DNA from: a virus
Reading direction: 5' to 3' (one strand)
Length of the DNA stretch: 52,741 nt
Virus record (IMG/VR): IMGVR_UViG_3300031825_000389
Coordinates: 1 to 52,741 of that record
Below the pieces are notes generated by a model. It was not told where the DNA came from, did not search any database, and was given only the letters and a program-made list of their open reading frames with translations. Positions 45,793 to 52,741 of this stretch are shown here, piece by piece (the stretch's first letter is position 1; every line of letters begins with the position of its first letter). The translations under genes and the position numbers were made by a program.

Positions 45793-46205
45793 CGTCCACC
45801 ACCTTTCGGAAACACGCGCTCGCGGTGCTCCCGGCACCACGACTTGCCGGTGAGCACCGGCGCGCCGCAGCAGGTCGCGCGGCCGTCATCGCCGGTGCCG
45901 ACGATCCACGCGCACTGGAATTCCCGCCTGTCCAAGATGGACATCGCGCAGCCGACATGATCGGCAGGGGCGTCGATCAACCGGCTAAGTGTCGGAACAA
46001 CGTTGGCCAGCTTCTCGGAGCGGAACCGCAGGAAGCCGATGGCGGCGCCGGAGAGCGGCCTCGCCTGGGCACGAGCTGGGGACAACCTGGGCTCGTGCCG
46101 AACTTGGTGAATTTCGCTCGCATCCACCAAGTCCGGCGGCAGCTCACGCACAAAGGCGCAGGCCGGCGGGAAAGGTGCAGGTGATGCAGGTGCCGCCGCG
46201 ATCAT
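45789..46205 (-). CDS. Cys-rich protein with GcrA-like C-terminal metal site
   Basis: This is a 138-residue protein from ATG 46205 (ATGA overlap). The first 80 residues are Ala/Pro-rich without clear domains. Residues 95-132 (FQCAWIVGTGDDGRATCCGAPVLTGKSWCREHRERVF) place C, CC and C-x2-H as a likely zinc knuckle, similar to the left-element protein 1012-1308 and to GcrA C-termini. Function unknown; DNA or RNA-polymerase contact is conceivable. Confidence 0.6.
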   Translation of the reverse strand: MIAAAPASPAPFPPACAFVRELPPDLVDASEIHQVRHEPRLSPARAQARPLSGAAIGFLRFRSEKLANVVPTLSRLIDAPADHVGCAMSILDRREFQCAWIVGTGDDGRATCCGAPVLTGKSWCREHRERVFPKGGGR

Positions 46206-47035
46206 GCTGCCTCCGCCTTTCGGGCGCGGCCTTTTTTTTTGAACCACGTGACCGCCAGCGCCTTCCAGAACGGCACCCGGTGCGCGGCGGCGAACAACTT
46301 GGCATCCTGTTCCGCCGCCGGACCCGCCGCGACGATGGCGGCGGCGAGCACCTCAGGGTCCATCTCGCCGGCATAGTCCGGGTCCGTGAGCAGCAGCTCG
46401 CCCGCCTTGATGTCGTTCGCCGTCAGCGGCGCCCGGCCCGACTTCACCAGCGCTTCGAGGATCTCGCGCGCACGCTTGGCGCCGCGCCGGGACACCAGTG
46501 CCTTGATGCTGGAGATGGCCACCGTCTCGCCGGCATGGAAGGCTCGGCCGGGAGGCCCGCGGAGGATGCGCACCCCTGCCCGGCTGCACACCTGCTCCAC
46601 CGTGAGCGCGTCTTCGTCACCTGCCGTGACGGCCGCGTGGTGGAGCTGCGTCGCCGAGACGGCGAGGCGGTCGCGGTTGTGCCCAATGAAGGCGGCGGCC
46701 CGTTGGGCGATGTCCGCTGCCTCCACGATCATCACCGGGATCTTGTCGATGTCCGGATGGCAAGCCGCCGCGATAGCAGTGTGCTGCCCGTCGATCAGCT
46801 CCAAACCGGCTTCGGTCAGCACCGCCACCGGCGGCTTGTATCGAGGCCAGCTCCATCCAGCCACCATCTTGGCAATCAGCCGCCGCGAGGCATCCGACAG
46901 GTCGCGCTGGTAGCGCGGGTCCACCAGCAACGTGCTCGGCGGCACCCACTCGAAGATCGGCTTCGCGCTGACCTCGGGTGCCGGCGATACGTGGGGCAGG
47001 TCGATCGCGGTGATGGGGCGGCGCGGGTCAGTCAC
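46202..47035 (-). CDS. ParB-like nuclease-domain protein (early operon)
   Basis: This is a 277-residue protein from GTG 47035, overlapping the upstream stop (GTGA). The ParB-type core spans residues 25-110: FEWVPPSTLLVDPRYQRDLSDASRRLI, PPVAVLTEAGLELIDGQHTAIAAACHPDIDKIPVMIVEA, with a DGQHT box. The C-terminus is helical and basic (WFKKKGRARKAEAA). It lacks the usual ParB HTH partner context and ParA. Relatives in phages may modify or nick DNA or regulate transcription. It differs clearly from the 16456 copy. Confidence 0.75.
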   Translation of the reverse strand: MTDPRRPITAIDLPHVSPAPEVSAKPIFEWVPPSTLLVDPRYQRDLSDASRRLIAKMVAGWSWPRYKPPVAVLTEAGLELIDGQHTAIAAACHPDIDKIPVMIVEAADIAQRAAAFIGHNRDRLAVSATQLHHAAVTAGDEDALTVEQVCSRAGVRILRGPPGRAFHAGETVAISSIKALVSRRGAKRAREILEALVKSGRAPLTANDIKAGELLLTDPDYAGEMDPEVLAAAIVAAGPAAEQDAKLFAAAHRVPFWKALAVTWFKKKGRARKAEAA

Positions 47036-47421
47036 GGCCGCTCGCCCTCCGGCCACAGGTCGGGGCGAAGCTGGGATCGCGTCACGGCACCGTCGGTCGC
47101 GCGTTCGATGGCCATGGCGCTTTCGGCCGAGACAGGAAGCTGGAAGTTCAGCATTTGCGAAATCGCTTGCTGCGCACACCCTGCGGCTTCCGCGAGCCGG
47201 CTCTGGGCGCCAAAGAGATTGATGGCTCGCAGGATGTCCGGATGCTGGTTCTCCGGAGGCTTTCTAGGACGGCTGGCGGCGGCATTACCTGCGTCGGACA
47301 GGGCGGAAATCTCAACATCACCGCGCTGCGCAGTCTCCACCCGGTCGATCGCCGCCAGCAGCGCCTCGCCCGACAGCCCAGCTTTCACAAGTTCGCGGAT
47401 CATCTGGACGATGGCGCTCAT
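47032..47421 (-). CDS. YdaS/Cro-like DNA-binding protein (second of tandem pair)
   Basis: This is a 129-residue protein from ATG 47421, overlapping the first gene's stop. The N-terminal 60 residues are low complexity; residues 62-125 (DILRAINLFGAQSRLAEAAGCAQQAISQMLNFQLPVSAESAMAIERATDGAVTRSQLRPDLWP) match the YdaS fold: RLAxAxGCxQQAISQM-x6-VSAExAxxIExATxGxVTRxxLRPDLWP. Early phage regulator, CII- or Cro-like by position. Confidence 0.75.
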   Translation of the reverse strand: MSAIVQMIRELVKAGLSGEALLAAIDRVETAQRGDVEISALSDAGNAAASRPRKPPENQHPDILRAINLFGAQSRLAEAAGCAQQAISQMLNFQLPVSAESAMAIERATDGAVTRSQLRPDLWPEGERP

Positions 47422-47660
47422 GGCTGGGCCTCGCCGACTGCCGGGACCGGAAGAACCGGGCGGGCGATGGGCGGATAGATATCCGGGCGCAGTTCATGCC
47501 GCGGAATGCCGGTGATCCGCTCGACATCAAGCACGCGCATATGCGGCACCCGCTTCCATTGCGAGAGCGCCTGCGCGGTGATACCGAGGGCATCAGCCAG
47601 CGCTTGAGCCGTTCGGAGCGTTCGAATTGCACGAACGAGGGATTGTGATTTCCTGCTCAT
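47418..47660 (-). CDS. cro: YdaS/Cro-like repressor
   Basis: This is an 80-residue protein from ATG 47660. RAIRTLRTAQALADALGITAQALSQWKRVPHMRVLDVERITGIPRHELRPDIYPP is a YdaS/Cro-type HTH (ALADALGITAQALSQWKRVPxxRVxxVExxTGIPRxELRPDIYP). It is divergent from the CI-like gene and heads the leftward early operon, the classic Cro position. The Pro-rich tail is short. Confidence 0.85.
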   Translation of the reverse strand: MSRKSQSLVRAIRTLRTAQALADALGITAQALSQWKRVPHMRVLDVERITGIPRHELRPDIYPPIARPVLPVPAVGEAQP

Positions 47661-47692
47661 AGAACCGCATTCAAGCCGATCTTTACCATAAC

Positions 47693-47735
47693 TTCAAGAG
47701 TGGCTTGATAGATTTTCATAAAGTGAGCCTTTATG
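47693..47735. promoter_or_regulatory. Operators in the cro/cI divergent region
   Basis: TTCAAG-AGTGG-CTTGAT (47693-47709) is a 17-bp palindromic site with the same design as ATCAAG-TGACG-CTTGAA at 48465-48481. A second palindrome CATAAAG-TGAGC-CTTTATG (47717-47735) sits just before the cI start. The first pair are the likely CI/Cro operators; the second may autoregulate cI. Confidence 0.6.
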
Positions 47736-47743
47736 CTCCTGCC

Positions 47744-48433
47744 ATGACAGATGAAATTAGCACCATCGGCGCCCGCATACGGCAGGCGCGCACCGCCCTC
47801 GGCCTCACTCAACAGGGGCTCGCGGATAAGCTGAACGTCACTGTGCAGTCCGTATCTCAATGGGAGACGGGGCGGACACGGCCCAACTATGACCGCATAA
47901 ACCTATTGGAGGAGGTTCTTGGCTTACAATATGGTTGGCTAATCTCTGGCGAAGGAGAAATGACGTTAGATCCACCGAAAAAGCATGACGGCTACGAGGA
48001 ATTTAGAAATCGCTTAGCCCGTGAATTGGAATGGGATGAAAAACTTGCGCACTATGGCCAAATGAGATTGGAAAGCGTCCCGTACGAATTGGGCGATGGA
48101 GCGATTTTAGCCACTCATAATGCGGAGCGTGATTTATTTGCCTTAACAATCAAAGACAGCGCAAATTCTCCACTATTTGAGATTGGCGATATAGTAATTG
48201 GAGATACTGGAACCGGCGTTCGTCCAGGAGACATGGTGTTCGTAAAATTGCGAAAAAGAGATGATGTTATATTTCGGCAAATTAAGGCATTTCGGCGCGA
48301 AGAAAATGACAAACTTTTCGCCGAACTCCGGCCTCTGAACTCGGACTATGAGACGGAGACGATAAACCTTACAGATGATGATGACAGGGTTATAGGCGTA
48401 ATGGTGGAGCACCGACGATTCAGGCGGCGCTAG
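47744..48433 (+). CDS. cI: CI-like repressor with S24 domain lacking the catalytic Lys
   Basis: This is a 229-residue protein from ATG 47744; there is no clear ribosome site, so it may be leaderless. HTH_3 spans residues 8-62 (IGARIRQARTALGLTQQGLADKLNVTVQSVSQWETGRTRPN). The C-terminal S24-type fold is at about 115-225 (LTIKDSANSPLFEIGDIVIGDTGTGVRPGDMVFVKLRKRDDVIFRQIKAF). The Ser aligns with lambda CI Ser149 (KDSA), but the Lys position is Arg/Gln (IFRQI), so self-cleavage is unlikely. GC is low. It maintains lysogeny through the flanking operators. Confidence 0.85.
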   Translation: MTDEISTIGARIRQARTALGLTQQGLADKLNVTVQSVSQWETGRTRPNYDRINLLEEVLGLQYGWLISGEGEMTLDPPKKHDGYEEFRNRLARELEWDEKLAHYGQMRLESVPYELGDGAILATHNAERDLFALTIKDSANSPLFEIGDIVIGDTGTGVRPGDMVFVKLRKRDDVIFRQIKAFRREENDKLFAELRPLNSDYETETINLTDDDDRVIGVMVEHRRFRRR

Positions 48434-48451
48434 AATTTTAGTTAAGACGCG

Positions 48452-48481
48452 CTTGACATCTCATATCAAGTGACGCTTGAA
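48452..48481. promoter_or_regulatory. Promoter/operator of the rightward operon
   Basis: TTGACA (48453-48458) is a good -35. CTTGA/TCAAG half-sites at 48452, 48466 and 48476 include ATCAAG-TGACG-CTTGAA (48465-48481), matching the operator in the cI-cro gap. CI would cover this promoter. The -10 is not clear. Confidence 0.55.
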
Positions 48482-48513
48482 TGCCTCCATCGCCACCCGA
48501 TGGAGCGCCCGCC

Positions 48514-49104
48514 ATGCTCGCCAAGAGCCCCGCGCCTGAAGCACCCACAGATCCCATCCTCGCGTTGCTTGCCCGCTGGAAAGTGGCGAATGAGCTGTTC
48601 GAGTCCAAGCCGGATGACGACAGCGTTGAGTGGGCCGCCGAGACCTACGGCCGGCTGGAATACGAGATGGGCAATCCGCCGAAGGTCGGGACTGCCGCCG
48701 GGGCCGTGGCCGCGCTCGAATATGCGATGGTCGAGCACACGATGTGCATCGATGGCCACCATGCCGCTTTCGTGAAGAGGGCGCACCGGTTCATGGTGCG
48801 GTTCCTCGCCGGCCCGGACCCCATCTTCGCTGCCATCGCCGAGCACAAGCGCCTCTGGAACGAGGTGAATACTGCGCAGGGCGACATGGCCATGAACGCC
48901 GCCTCCGACATCGAGACCGCCTACCTCGACGGGATGCTTCGGATGGCGCCTGCCACCCTGCCGGGGCTGCTCGCCTGGCTGGAGTACATCTTCACCGAGC
49001 CGGGCATTGGTACCGGCGCCAATGACGAGGAACTGCAGATCGTCTGCGAGACGCTCCGCCAGTTCGGCGCACGCCACCTCGGCCAGCCGGTGGGAGGCCT
49101 GTGA
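48514..49104 (+). CDS. Hypothetical protein, first gene of the rightward operon
   Basis: This is a 196-residue protein from ATG 48514 with GGAG 8 nt upstream; ATG 48481 is the alternative. It is helical and acidic (DPILALLARWKVANELFESKPDDDSVEWAAETYGRLEYEMG, later MNAASDIETAYLDGMLRMAPATLPGLLAWLEYIF). The pattern resembles small unnamed proteins with (I)LxLWxxW-type starts encoded in rhizobial prophages. Function unknown. Under the putative CI operator 48465-48481. Confidence 0.65.
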   Translation: MLAKSPAPEAPTDPILALLARWKVANELFESKPDDDSVEWAAETYGRLEYEMGNPPKVGTAAGAVAALEYAMVEHTMCIDGHHAAFVKRAHRFMVRFLAGPDPIFAAIAEHKRLWNEVNTAQGDMAMNAASDIETAYLDGMLRMAPATLPGLLAWLEYIFTEPGIGTGANDEELQIVCETLRQFGARHLGQPVGGL

Positions 49105-49766
49105 TGCTCGCCATCCCGAAGGCATCCGCCGCCGCGCCGCTCAGGTCAAAGAAGGTGGCCGCACCGCCCGCCAAATCCCGCCTCATGGTCCTGAAGGAGG
49201 AGTGGGAGCACCTGCTGGCGCGCTCAACCGAATTGGCCGAACGCCGCAAGCCGCTCGACGAAAGAGCCGTAGACCTCGCGCCTTCCATGCCGAAGCCCGC
49301 GCCCCTCCTCTATCGCGCCGAGGACGCAGACCTCGACCTGTCCTGTGGCATCCCGCGCAGCCACGACACCGGGCCGCCTGCCTTCTATGGCCGCGACGCG
49401 GTGGACCACCTTCGTCTCCAGCGCCAGCAGTCACAGACTGCCCAGGCGCGCGCCATCGAGATCGTCGCCGCTTGGGACGCACACAGGGCCCTTCGCGATG
49501 GTGTGGAGATGGCCCTCGGCATCCCCGCCCTCGACGCCGAGGAAAAGGCGCTGGATGAAGAACACGAGCGGCTGCGGATGGAGATCATGCGCGAGGTCGC
49601 GACCACCATGGAAGATATCCGCTTCAAGTGCGCGCTCGCCCTCTGGTGCCGCGCCGACAGCATCGAGGAGTTCGAGCAGGAGGTCCAGCAAGCGGAAACC
49701 GCCGATGCCGAGACGCTCGCCATCTCCATCGTCCGCGACCTCCTGATGATGGAGAGCGGCCGGTGA
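49104..49766 (+). CDS. Hypothetical protein
   Basis: This is a 220-residue protein from ATG 49104 (TGATG overlap), with GGGAGG 7 nt upstream. The N-terminus is basic/Ala-rich, and the middle and C-terminus helical (QQSQTAQARAIEIVAAWDAHRALRDGVEMALGIPALDAEEKALDEEHERLRMEIMREVATTMEDIRFKCALALW). No family is recognised. Together with the first gene of this operon it may represent duplicated helical phage proteins with W-D-x2-R motifs. Confidence 0.65.
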   Translation: MLAIPKASAAAPLRSKKVAAPPAKSRLMVLKEEWEHLLARSTELAERRKPLDERAVDLAPSMPKPAPLLYRAEDADLDLSCGIPRSHDTGPPAFYGRDAVDHLRLQRQQSQTAQARAIEIVAAWDAHRALRDGVEMALGIPALDAEEKALDEEHERLRMEIMREVATTMEDIRFKCALALWCRADSIEEFEQEVQQAETADAETLAISIVRDLLMMESGR

Positions 49767-50440
49767 AGCAGGTCGGCACCTTCCCCACCGCCTATGGCGT
49801 CGCCGTGCCCCTCTTCGAGAAGGAGGGGGTCAGCCCCGACGACGAGGTCCTCTTCGATATGGACGGCTGCATGACCATGATGGGAATGCACGGACCCATT
49901 CAGCGCGAGGCCTGTCGCGCCGCCACGCGCGGTCAAACCAGCATGCCGCTGGACTTCTTCGAGCGTCACGGCGGGCAGAAGATCCCGCGCATCCCGATCG
50001 AGCGGCCCACGCAGCCGGCCTACCTCAGCTTCCCGGCCGAGGTGAAGGGCCTGGTGCCGGTGGAGCGCTGGATCGACCTGATCCTCTACACCCCGCGCTG
50101 GTGCGACCGCGCCGAGGCGCTGCTTGCGATCATCGGCGGGAACCTCGAACAGGATCTCGACATGCCGAAGGAGATCATGGCCTTCAGCATGAGCATCCTG
50201 CTCACCTGCGCCCTGGAGCACGCGGCCGAAAAGGAGATCGACTGCCTGGAGGCGGCGGCCTTCTATGCGCTCACCATCCATAACCACTGGGCCGAGGCCG
50301 GCGCGCGATGGCTGGAGCCGATGCGCAAGACGTGGTTCCGCGACTGGGTCAAGGATCGGCCCGGCTACACCGCCTTCGCCGCGGCCCTGAGGCCGGCGCT
50401 GGTGAAGCCCTTCCCCCGCTGGATCGCAGGTGCCGCATGA
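49763..50440 (+). CDS. Hypothetical protein
   Basis: This is a 225-residue protein from GTG 49763, overlapping the previous stop (GTGA). It begins VKQVGTFPTAYGVAVPLFEKEGVSPDDEVLFDMDGCMTMMGMHGPIQREACRAATRGQ, includes LIIGGNLEQDL-like and FSMSILLTCALEHAAEKEIDCLEAAAFYALTIHNHWAEAG segments, and ends KPFPRWIAGAA. Mixed alpha/beta with several Met/Cys. No family is recognised. Confidence 0.65.
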   Translation: MKQVGTFPTAYGVAVPLFEKEGVSPDDEVLFDMDGCMTMMGMHGPIQREACRAATRGQTSMPLDFFERHGGQKIPRIPIERPTQPAYLSFPAEVKGLVPVERWIDLILYTPRWCDRAEALLAIIGGNLEQDLDMPKEIMAFSMSILLTCALEHAAEKEIDCLEAAAFYALTIHNHWAEAGARWLEPMRKTWFRDWVKDRPGYTAFAAALRPALVKPFPRWIAGAA

Positions 50441-50793
50441 GCAACGTCATTCCCATGAAGCGCCGAGCCCGCGCGGAGCGAAAGCAGCCACACCTGCACA
50501 CGCTCTGCTATCACCCACTCGCGCGCAGTCAGGACGAGAACAGCCTTCTCGGCGAGATCACCCACTATGACGACTGCGTGGTGGTGCACGCCCTCCTCGA
50601 AGAGCGCCATTGGCGCAAGGTCCGTGGCGAAAGCCGGATGGTCCGCAAGACCCGGAAGTACATCGTGGACACCGCCATCGAGGGCGTGCGGCTGCTGCTG
50701 CGCGTCAACGGCCTCCATCACGCCACCGTGCAGCACACGCCGGAGGGGTTCCGGGTCGAGGTGCCGCCGCTGCCGGCGGGAGAAGCGTCATGA
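50437..50793 (+). CDS. Hypothetical protein
   Basis: This is a 118-residue protein from ATG 50437 (ATGA overlap). A basic N-terminus (MSNVIPMKRRARAERKQPHLHTLCYHPLARSQDENSL) is followed by EITHYDDCVVVHALLEERHWRKVRGESRMVRKTRKYIVDTAIEGVRLLLRVNG. Probably a nucleic-acid-binding small protein; no family is recognised. Coupled to the excisionase-like gene after it. Confidence 0.6.
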   Translation: MSNVIPMKRRARAERKQPHLHTLCYHPLARSQDENSLLGEITHYDDCVVVHALLEERHWRKVRGESRMVRKTRKYIVDTAIEGVRLLLRVNGLHHATVQHTPEGFRVEVPPLPAGEAS

Positions 50794-50987
50794 TTGCGCC
50801 AGCGACATCCAGCTTGGACGACATGCGTGTGATCAGCCTGCAGGACAGCGCGAAGGTCGCCGGTGTGAGCCTCGCCACCTTGCGCCGGCGAATCGATGCA
50901 GGCGACGGCCCACCAGTGGTGCGTATGTCGCCGCGGCGAGTGGGTGTGCGTGCAGGAGAACTCAGGAAGTGGCTGGAGGCGCGCTAG
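50790..50987 (+). CDS. xis: AlpA/MerR-like small HTH protein, probable excisionase
   Basis: This is a 65-residue protein from ATG 50790 (ATGA overlap). VISLQDSAKVAGVSLATLRRRIDAGDGPPVVRMSPRRVGVRAGELRKWLEAR is a winged-helix of the AlpA/Xis class (HTH, GxGPP-x-VR-x-SPRRVG wing, W-x3-R end). It lies 70 bp from attR and its stop is inside the first arm site, the usual position of a recombination directionality factor. It would act with Int to excise the prophage. Confidence 0.75.
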   Translation: MIAPATSSLDDMRVISLQDSAKVAGVSLATLRRRIDAGDGPPVVRMSPRRVGVRAGELRKWLEAR

Positions 50988-51032
50988 GAAGCACGCTTCC
51001 TATACGCTTCCTAAATCCTGATTTCAGGAAGC
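50986..51032. promoter_or_regulatory. Integrase arm-type binding sites, right arm
   Basis: AGGAAGC at 50986-50992 and 51026-51032, with GCTTCCT at 50995-51001 and 51006-51012, reproduce the words of the left arm (10053-10171). The 20-bp stretch GCTTCCTATAYGCTTCCT is nearly identical on both sides. Confidence 0.65.
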
Positions 51033-51058
51033 AGATTTTCTGATAAGTGCTTGGAAAA

Positions 51059-51136
<78 letters not shown>

Positions 51137-51189
51137 GTTCCAGGGGTGCCCCCGGAAGGAGGCGTCCGTTTAGCAAATGCGTTCCCGCC

Positions 51190-51222
51190 TGACAAGGGCG
51201 GCGGCGAAGATTCTCGCCGCCG
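51190..51222. terminator. Possible hairpin terminator of tctA
   Basis: GGCGGCGGCGA and TCGCCGCCGC form a strong stem-loop at about 51192-51222, just after the tctA stop on the minus strand. There is no good T-run, so it may be Rho-assisted or a simple stabilising hairpin. Confidence 0.4.
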
Positions 51223-51241
51223 CTTCGGTCGCCGCGCACGC

Positions 51242-52741
51242 TTACTCCTTGAAGGCCTCCTCGCGGGTCTTCTGCACCGAGGGCAGGAGCACCACCACCA
51301 GCGCCGCCAGAGCCAGCGCCAGGAGCACCGCGGAGATGGGGCGCGTCACGAACACCAAGGGATCTCCGCGGGAGATCAGCATGGCGCGGCGCAGGTATTC
51401 CTCCAGCATGGGGCCGATGACGAAGCCGAGCAGCAGCGGCGCCGGCTCGCAGTCCAGCTTCACCAGCGCGTAGCCCAGGAGCCCGAACAGCGCCATCGAG
51501 TACACGTCGAAGGTGTTGTTGTTCACGCTGTACACGCCGATGCAGCAGAACGCGATGATGGCCGGGAACATCACGTGGTACGGCACCGTCAGCAGCTTCA
51601 CCCACAGACCGATCAGCGGCAGGTTCAAGAGCACCAGCATGAAGTTGCCGATCCACATGGAGGCGATCACGCCCCAGAACAGGTCCGGCTTCTCGGTGAC
51701 CACATTCGGCCCCGGCGTGATGCCCTGGATGATGAGGGCGCCGATCATCAGGGCCATCACCGGGTTGGAGGGGATGCCGAGGGTCAGCATGGGGATGAAG
51801 GAGGTTTGCGCCCCGGCGTTGTTGGCGCTCTCCGGCCCCGCCACGCCCTCGATGGCACCGCGCCCGAACTCCTGCGGGTGTTTCGACATCTTCTTCTCGA
51901 TCGAATAGGACGCGAAGGAGGACAGCATGGCGCCGCCGCCCGGCAGGATGCCGAGAAACGAGCCCAGGGTGGTTCCGCGCAGCACCGGCCAGATGATGCG
52001 CTTGAACTCGTCCTTCGTGAGCATCAGGCTCTTCACCTTGGCGGCGACGAGGGAGCGCGTGTGCTCGTCCTCGAGATTCCTGATGATCTCGCTGATGCCG
52101 AACATGCCCATGGCGAGCGCCACGAAGTCGAAGCCGTCGGACAGTTCCGGCAGGTCAAAGGTGAAACGCGGCGTGCCGGTGTAGATGTCCTGCCCCGACA
52201 GGCCGAGCATCAGGCCGAGGACGATCATGGCGATGGCCTTGACCACCGAGCCGGAGGCCAGCGTCACCGAGGCGACGAGGCCGAGCACCATGAGGGAGAA
52301 ATATTCCGGCGGCCCGAACTTCAGCGCCAACTCCGCCAGGGGCGGCGCGAAGACGGCGAGCAGGAAGGTGGCGACCGTGCCGGCGAAGAAGGAGCCGAGC
52401 GCCGCGGTGGCCAGCGCGGCGCCGGCGCGGCCCTTCCTGGCCATCTGGTGGCCGTCGATGGCGGTGACCACCGAGGAGCTCTCCCCCGGCAGGTTGATGA
52501 GGATGGCCGTGGTCGATCCGCCATACTGGGCGCCGTAATAGATGCCCGACAGCATGATCAGCGCCGACACCGGCGGCAGGCCGAAGGTGATGGGCAAAAG
52601 CATGGCGATGGTGGCGATGGGGCCGAGGCCCGGCAGCACGCCGATGAGGGTGCCCAGCAGCACGCCCACGAAGCAGTAGAGGACGTTCTGCAGCGAGAGG
52701 GCGACGGAGAAGCCGAGGGCGAGGTTGTCGAAGAGTTCCAT
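51242..52741 (-). CDS. tctA: Tripartite tricarboxylate transporter large membrane subunit TctA
   Basis: This is a 499-residue protein whose ATG is the last base of the window. About 12 hydrophobic segments are visible; family signatures include GTLIGVLPGLGPIATIAMLLPITFGLPPVSALIMLSGIYYGAQYGGSTTAILINLPGE (N-terminal half) and its inverted counterpart GSFLGILPGGGAMLSSFASYSIEKK, SANNAGAQTSFIPMLTLGIPSNPVMALMIGAL. It is the large permease subunit of a TTT system that imports tricarboxylates or similar acids with a TctB subunit and a TctC binding protein, which should lie to the right, outside the window. It is chromosomal, not part of the prophage. Confidence 0.95.
   Translation of the reverse strand: MELFDNLALGFSVALSLQNVLYCFVGVLLGTLIGVLPGLGPIATIAMLLPITFGLPPVSALIMLSGIYYGAQYGGSTTAILINLPGESSSVVTAIDGHQMARKGRAGAALATAALGSFFAGTVATFLLAVFAPPLAELALKFGPPEYFSLMVLGLVASVTLASGSVVKAIAMIVLGLMLGLSGQDIYTGTPRFTFDLPELSDGFDFVALAMGMFGISEIIRNLEDEHTRSLVAAKVKSLMLTKDEFKRIIWPVLRGTTLGSFLGILPGGGAMLSSFASYSIEKKMSKHPQEFGRGAIEGVAGPESANNAGAQTSFIPMLTLGIPSNPVMALMIGALIIQGITPGPNVVTEKPDLFWGVIASMWIGNFMLVLLNLPLIGLWVKLLTVPYHVMFPAIIAFCCIGVYSVNNNTFDVYSMALFGLLGYALVKLDCEPAPLLLGFVIGPMLEEYLRRAMLISRGDPLVFVTRPISAVLLALALAALVVVLLPSVQKTREEAFKE

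Overview
The window is high-GC DNA (roughly 65% by eye) from an alphaproteobacterium. A member of the Hyphomicrobiales is my best guess, based on a chromosomal TctA-type tricarboxylate transporter at the right edge, two LexA boxes of the alphaproteobacterial GTTC-N7-GTTC type, and gene-transfer-agent-like tail chaperone genes. Genus is not determinable by eye.

Three regions are visible. (1) Positions 1 to about 9986 hold a mobile-element-like cassette of mostly unknown genes: an AlpA-type regulator operon, a DUF3987 primase/helicase-like protein beside an AT-rich possible origin, a terminase-small-subunit-like protein, several unrecognised genes, structured intergenic DNA and a 12-bp motif scattered only in this part. 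I read it as a phage satellite, integrative element or prophage remnant whose left end is outside the window. (2) Positions 9987 to 51105 hold an apparently complete HK97-type siphoprophage of 41.1 kb. It is bounded by 47-bp direct repeats, the right one inside an intact tRNA-Lys(CTT) gene, and both ends carry repeated AGGAAGC integrase arm sites. (3) After the tRNA comes chromosomal tctA.

Prophage layout from left to right. The tyrosine integrase (10181-11416, +) lies next to attL. It is followed by a P22 immI-like control region, with an Arc-like repressor translationally coupled to an ORF6N antirepressor, divergent ribbon-helix-helix (RHH) genes and two operator arrays. Next comes an accessory region (DUF3800, IS1595/ISXO2 remnant, ParB-like, PsiF-like periplasmic protein, LexA-boxed SRAP/YedK protein). 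The leftward late operon, read from right to left, runs HNH, TerS, TerL, portal, protease, capsid, connectors, tail tube, chaperones, tape measure, DUF1833, NlpC/P60, tip protein J, SGNH esterase-like protein, lysin, Rz/Rz1-like spanins and small membrane proteins, and ends at a terminator at 19169-19201. A BrnT/BrnA toxin-antitoxin pair lies between the late and early operons. The leftward early operon (47660 to 41792) encodes two YdaS/Cro-like proteins, a ParB-like protein, a Cys-rich protein, DnaB, a replication protein carrying internal iterons and a DUF6456-like protein. A CI-like repressor (47744-48433, +) is followed by a rightward operon of unknown genes that ends in a small AlpA/MerR-like protein, probably the excisionase.

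Functional picture. The CI-like repressor has the S24 fold but lacks the catalytic lysine, so RecA-stimulated self-cleavage is doubtful. The ORF6N antirepressor system is therefore a plausible induction route. Matching 17-bp operators stand in front of both the leftward Cro-like operon and the rightward operon. A LexA-overlapped promoter just outside attL points into the integrase gene, and a second LexA box precedes the SRAP gene, so DNA damage may touch this locus at more than one point.
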